Below, piece by piece: positions 33,132-36,465 of a stretch of 36,465 nucleotides of DNA (its first letter is position 1; the number at the start of each line of letters is the position of its first letter). The notes beneath the pieces were generated by a model. It did not search any database, was not told where the DNA came from, and saw only the letters and a program-made list of their open reading frames with translations. This stretch comes from Alphaproteobacteria bacterium. Lineage in GTDB: Bacteria > Pseudomonadota > Alphaproteobacteria > Paracaedibacterales > CAITNM01. The stretch lies in assembly GCA_947487955.1 (NCBI GenBank), contig CANKYV010000002.1:1-36465 (forward strand), read 5' to 3'. Both the position numbers and the translations under genes were made by a program.

Positions 33132-34441
33132 TGTCAGATTTAGTCCCAAGGTTTGATAATTCAACCCTAACAGGAGCCCTATGTAGAGATGCAATTGCTC
33201 TAAACAATACAGCAAAAGCTACCAATGACACAGCTCATAACCTTGCTGCTGAAGCAACGATTGCAGGGCGACCCCGTCATACCTTTCAAAGTGTTTATTA
33301 TTCCCATATGGGAGGAGAAGCTGCTGGAGTTTTACAAAATGACGTTCGATATTATATTCGTGGTGCCGGTACCCCTGTTGACTCTCAAGTAGGAACACAT
33401 TTGTCATTATTAGGAGATGCTTCCTTTTTTCCTGTACAAGATCAAGATGGCAACCAATATTTCACTCGTGTTGGAACATTCGATCACAATACAAAAAATC
33501 AATTACAAAACCATTTTGGTATGAAACTACTGTATGCTCCTGCTGTAAATGGCGTATTACCAACAGATTTAGCAAACACAAACTTAAGTGTTCTAGATTG
33601 CTCAAACATGAGCTCTAGCGCTATACAAACTTCAGAAATTACATTTAGATGTGGTCTTTCTGGAGATGTTGGAAAAAGCTTTACGAGAGCAGTTACTGTA
33701 CACGATTCTTCAGGCACCCCGCGTACCCTAAATTATGTATTTACGAGAAACCCTGACTGGACAAGTAGCAGTAGCAGCGGACAATCATGGTCCCTAACGG
33801 TTCAAGCACCAGCTGGATCAACCGTAAATGGTGTATATAGCGCAGGCGATCCCTCTAATTCTGTGCCTGCTAACCCAATGGTTATTAATTTTGATTCTAC
33901 CAATAAATACCCCATTAGTTTTAACGGTAATACTACCCCTCCTGCGATAAGCATCACATGCCCAGGAGGAGCATCAATTAATGCATCCATGAATCTTGGA
34001 ACAATTAATAAATCAGATGGTGTTATTGTTATAAATGGAGGACAGTCACGATTACAGGTTCAAGTTAATGGACAAACTACAGGTGCTTTTAAATCTTTAA
34101 TTTTTGATGAAAGCGGAAATGTTTATGCAAACTTTGATAATGGAAAATCAGAACTTGTTGGACGCTTAGTGGTTGGATGTTTTAATAATCCAGATGGATT
34201 AGAAATGTTAGAAAAAGGACTCTATCTGCCAAACATCAATAGCTCTGGTGGCGTGATGTACTCTTATATAGGTGAAGCCTCAGCCGGAAAAGTAGCTGTA
34301 GGCGCGCTTGAAAGCAGCACCATAGAAATTATCCCGCAAATGGCAAAAATGATTGAGCGCCTACAACAATTCAACAATATGACAACTGTTCTTAACTCAA
34401 TAAATGACATGTTAGATACAGTCAATACTTTTAAAACTTAA
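33131..34441 (+). CDS. flgE: Flagellar hook protein
   Basis: Structural subunit of the flagellar hook. The 436-residue protein follows the FlgE plan: a central D1 part with LGDASFFPVQDQDGNQYFTR and VGTFDHNTKNQLQNHFGMKL (about 92-138), a D2 domain with FTRAVTVHDSSGTPRTLNYVF and AGDPSNSVPANPMVINFDS, then FDESGNVYANFDNGKSELVG and the C-terminal coiled end GALESSTIEIIPQMAKMIERLQQFN. The N-terminal helix (ALCRDAIALNNTAKATNDTA) is weakly like the usual ALNxxxxNIANxxTxGFK rod motif and lacks its TxGYK end. The length and D2 region distinguish it from FlgF and FlgG. Last gene of fliK-flgD-flgE here; its stop overlaps the convergent rne gene by four bases. Confidence 0.88.
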   Translation: MSDLVPRFDNSTLTGALCRDAIALNNTAKATNDTAHNLAAEATIAGRPRHTFQSVYYSHMGGEAAGVLQNDVRYYIRGAGTPVDSQVGTHLSLLGDASFFPVQDQDGNQYFTRVGTFDHNTKNQLQNHFGMKLLYAPAVNGVLPTDLANTNLSVLDCSNMSSSAIQTSEITFRCGLSGDVGKSFTRAVTVHDSSGTPRTLNYVFTRNPDWTSSSSSGQSWSLTVQAPAGSTVNGVYSAGDPSNSVPANPMVINFDSTNKYPISFNGNTTPPAISITCPGGASINASMNLGTINKSDGVIVINGGQSRLQVQVNGQTTGAFKSLIFDESGNVYANFDNGKSELVGRLVVGCFNNPDGLEMLEKGLYLPNINSSGGVMYSYIGEASAGKVAVGALESSTIEIIPQMAKMIERLQQFNNMTTVLNSINDMLDTVNTFKT

Positions 34442-36465
34442 TCTAAAAGTCGCCTAAGCCAATTTTTTTTTTTAGTAGGATTTTCAGATTTTTCTGTTTT
34501 TTGCGGTTTTGTACCTGTATTCCTTTCCTCTACAGCGCCCTCTTTATTCTTGCGGTTACCTCTATATCTACGACGTTTTTTACCAAATTGAGGAGCAATA
34601 ATCTCAGCACTTTTTGATATTGTATCACCATCTTGCTCACCATTTTCATGAGCGTTTGGTTTATCTTTTAAAGAAGCTTGCGGCTTTTTAATGGCTTTCG
34701 TTTCAGTGCTTGGTTGTTCACTTGTATCCGCAGATTGAGTGTTCTTGTTATGTAAAGGTCGTCTTCTTTTATGCTTATTTCTTTTTGAGTGAAAATCTTG
34801 GGAATCTTCAGGCTTTACTTCCGTTAATTCTTGAGACGAAATTTTCCCCGTATGCTTTTTTTCTAAAGATTTTGTTTTATCTTCATCTTCTTCAAGAACC
34901 TTCAATACTCCATCTTTTATACTAAGAACATCTATACGGAAAAACGGAGCTAAAGCAATATTTTCTCGTATCACATAAATTGATACATCAAAACGATTCT
35001 CGATTAATGTAATCTCTCGACGCTTTTGATTTAACAAATATAAATCAACACTCTTGGGAACTGCTATCTGAAGCTCTGCCGCCTTGCCTTTAACAGCCTC
35101 TCGCTCAATTGCACGCAATATCTGCAATGACAAAGACTCTGTTGAACGAACTATACCTGTTCCATGACAATGAGTACATGGAGACGTATGTGTTTCAATT
35201 AAGCTTGGACGTAAACGCTGACGAGATAACTCAAGCAAACCAAACTGACTAATTCTTCCCAGCTGGATACGTGCACGATCCGGCTTTAAAGCTTCTTTAA
35301 ATTTACGTTCAACTTGCTGAATATGGTTGTTATCCTCCATATCTATAAAGTCAACGACCAATAACCCAGATAAATCACGTAACCGCAACTGACGTGCAAT
35401 TTCTTGTGCTGCTTCTAAATTTGTTTTCAACGCAGTCACATCAATATTGCGTTCACGAGTAGATCTTCCCGAGTTAACATCTATTGCAACCAACGCTTCA
35501 GTATGGTTAATGACAACAGAACCGCCTGATGCTAGCTCTACCTTTGGAAACATCATTTTTTCAATATGCTGTTCCACTTTGAATTTATGAAATAGCGGAA
35601 CTTGAGTATCTTTATAAAGCTTCACTTTTTTAGCATGACTTGGCATTAAAATTTTCATGAAAGCTTTTGCTTCTTTATATGCATCCTCCCCTTCGATAAG
35701 AACTTCATCTATCTCACGAGTGTAAATATCACGAATAGCGCGCTTAACTAAATCTCCTTCTTCGTGAATTAAACATGGAGCAATAGATTCTAAAGTTTTA
35801 GAACGAATCTCTTCCCATACATGAATCAAATATTCATAATCACGTCGTATTTCAATCTTTGAGCGCTCCTGACCGGCAGTACGCACAATTAAGCTCATTC
35901 CCTCAGGAATTTCTAGATCATTTAAAACTTCCTTTAACCGTTTGCGATCAGAATCATCTTGAATTTTACGAGAAATTCCACCATTACGGCTACCAGCATT
36001 TGGTATCAGGACGCAGTAACGTCCAGCTAAAGATAGAAATGTTGATAAAGCAGCACCTTTATTTGCACGCTGCTCTTTAATAACTTGCACAAGTAGAATC
36101 TGACGCTTTTGAATAACTTCTTGAATTTTGTATCTATAGTTACGTTTAGATTTTGTCGCTTTCTCACTCTCGTCAGAGTTTTCGTCGCCTTCCAAAGAAT
36201 CATGATCAATACTTTCTTTAGGCAATTCTTGCACTAAAGCTTTTCTATCAGACATAGGAATTCTGTAATAATCTGGATGAATTTCAGAAAAAGGAAGAAA
36301 ACCATGTTTATCACCACCATATTCAACAAATGCTGCTTGTAGTGAAGGCTCTATACGTACAACCTTTGCCAAGTATATATTGGACTTAAGTTGCTTTTTA
36401 CTAAAATGTTCAGAATCAAATTCTTCCAAATAAGTGTCGTCAACGACTGCAACTCGTGTTTCTTC
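34438..36465 (-). CDS. rne: Ribonuclease E, N-terminus beyond window
   Basis: Endoribonuclease that starts mRNA decay and matures rRNA and tRNA, acting at the inner membrane. The frame is open at the right edge; its first visible residues EETRVAVVDDTYLEEFDSEH match the stretch near residue 12 of alphaproteobacterial RNase E, so only about ten codons are missing and the TTG at 36429 is not a start. Visible: S1 domain (NIYLAKVVRIEPSLQAAFVEYGG), the DNase I-like catalytic part with VAIDVNSGRSTRE (first catalytic Asp) and VVDFIDMED (second), and a zinc link SPCTHCHGTG. The C-terminal 170 residues are Lys/Arg/Glu/Ser-rich with KRNKHKRRRPLHNK and KKRRRYRGNRKNKEG, a short version of the degradosome scaffold. 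Confidence 0.95.
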   Translation of the reverse strand, partial: EETRVAVVDDTYLEEFDSEHFSKKQLKSNIYLAKVVRIEPSLQAAFVEYGGDKHGFLPFSEIHPDYYRIPMSDRKALVQELPKESIDHDSLEGDENSDESEKATKSKRNYRYKIQEVIQKRQILLVQVIKEQRANKGAALSTFLSLAGRYCVLIPNAGSRNGGISRKIQDDSDRKRLKEVLNDLEIPEGMSLIVRTAGQERSKIEIRRDYEYLIHVWEEIRSKTLESIAPCLIHEEGDLVKRAIRDIYTREIDEVLIEGEDAYKEAKAFMKILMPSHAKKVKLYKDTQVPLFHKFKVEQHIEKMMFPKVELASGGSVVINHTEALVAIDVNSGRSTRERNIDVTALKTNLEAAQEIARQLRLRDLSGLLVVDFIDMEDNNHIQQVERKFKEALKPDRARIQLGRISQFGLLELSRQRLRPSLIETHTSPCTHCHGTGIVRSTESLSLQILRAIEREAVKGKAAELQIAVPKSVDLYLLNQKRREITLIENRFDVSIYVIRENIALAPFFRIDVLSIKDGVLKVLEEDEDKTKSLEKKHTGKISSQELTEVKPEDSQDFHSKRNKHKRRRPLHNKNTQSADTSEQPSTETKAIKKPQASLKDKPNAHENGEQDGDTISKSAEIIAPQFGKKRRRYRGNRKNKEGAVEERNTGTKPQKTEKSENPTKKKNWLRRLLD

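Noticed and set aside
33040-33231. Open frames on the strand opposite flgD and flgE
   Set aside because: They are antisense shadows of well-supported genes, without ribosome sites or recognisable motifs; the same holds for other short frames opposite gatA, gatB, prfA, yebC, sdhA and rne.

Overview
The window is a chromosomal segment of an AT-rich alphaproteobacterium, most likely a host-associated or intracellular lineage such as Holosporales/Paracaedibacteraceae or a relative. That placement is inference. It rests on the CckA hybrid kinase followed by recA, a LON-domain/Trm112/waaA cluster, an sdhC-D-A-B operon, an alphaproteobacterial-type RNase E, low GC, short gaps, two MHS-type (ProP-like) transporters, a stand-alone HD (ppGpp-hydrolase-like) protein and a secreted patatin. 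Flagellar hook genes and LPS genes show a Gram-negative cell that is, or recently was, flagellated.

Layout. 1-1.8 kb: the start of an unknown minus-strand gene leaving the window, a secreted patatin-like phospholipase, and a strongly folded intergenic region that may encode an RNA. 1.8-7.4 kb: tRNA-Met (minus) and prfA-yebC (plus) diverging from two well-formed promoters, then an O-antigen ligase-like membrane protein, an MsbA-like lipid flippase and a long-form HPF. 7.4-12.6 kb: a small hypothetical, then the minus-strand operon erpA-xth-gatC-gatA-gatB, whose last three junctions share the same stop-GGGG-9-nt-start design. 12.6-18.7 kb: ssb, a small lipoprotein, a TerC-family protein, sdhCDAB, and a one-domain voltage-gated channel with an unusual filter. 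18.7-25.6 kb: a secreted protein with an internal duplication, the minus-strand operon LON-Trm112-waaA, then cckA-recA and convergent infA. 25.6-30.9 kb: the accessory-looking part, with an MHS transporter whose 5' end appears frameshifted, an HD hydrolase, a LuxR-type regulator with no synthase here, a second MHS transporter, and a BirA lacking its repressor domain. 30.9-36.5 kb: a tiny secreted Lys/Glu/Val/Thr-rich peptide with its own promoter and terminator, then a fliK-flgD-flgE hook operon behind a textbook sigma-54 site, and convergent rne running off the window.

How the genes fit together. prfA, yebC, hpf, gatCAB and infA serve translation. The ligase-like gene, the MsbA-like ABC exporter and waaA serve outer-membrane LPS. 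sdhCDAB feeds the quinone pool. CckA is the top of the CtrA cell-cycle and motility cascade, whose usual outputs include flagellar genes such as the hook cluster here. The LuxR solo, HD hydrolase and MHS transporters form a compact block that could link signal or nutrient sensing to uptake. No mobile element, CRISPR array or rRNA was seen. The best leads are the LuxR/HD/MHS block, the repeat-bearing secreted peptide, the channel filter, the sigma-54 hook promoter, the frameshifted transporter and several perfect palindromes in front of accessory genes.
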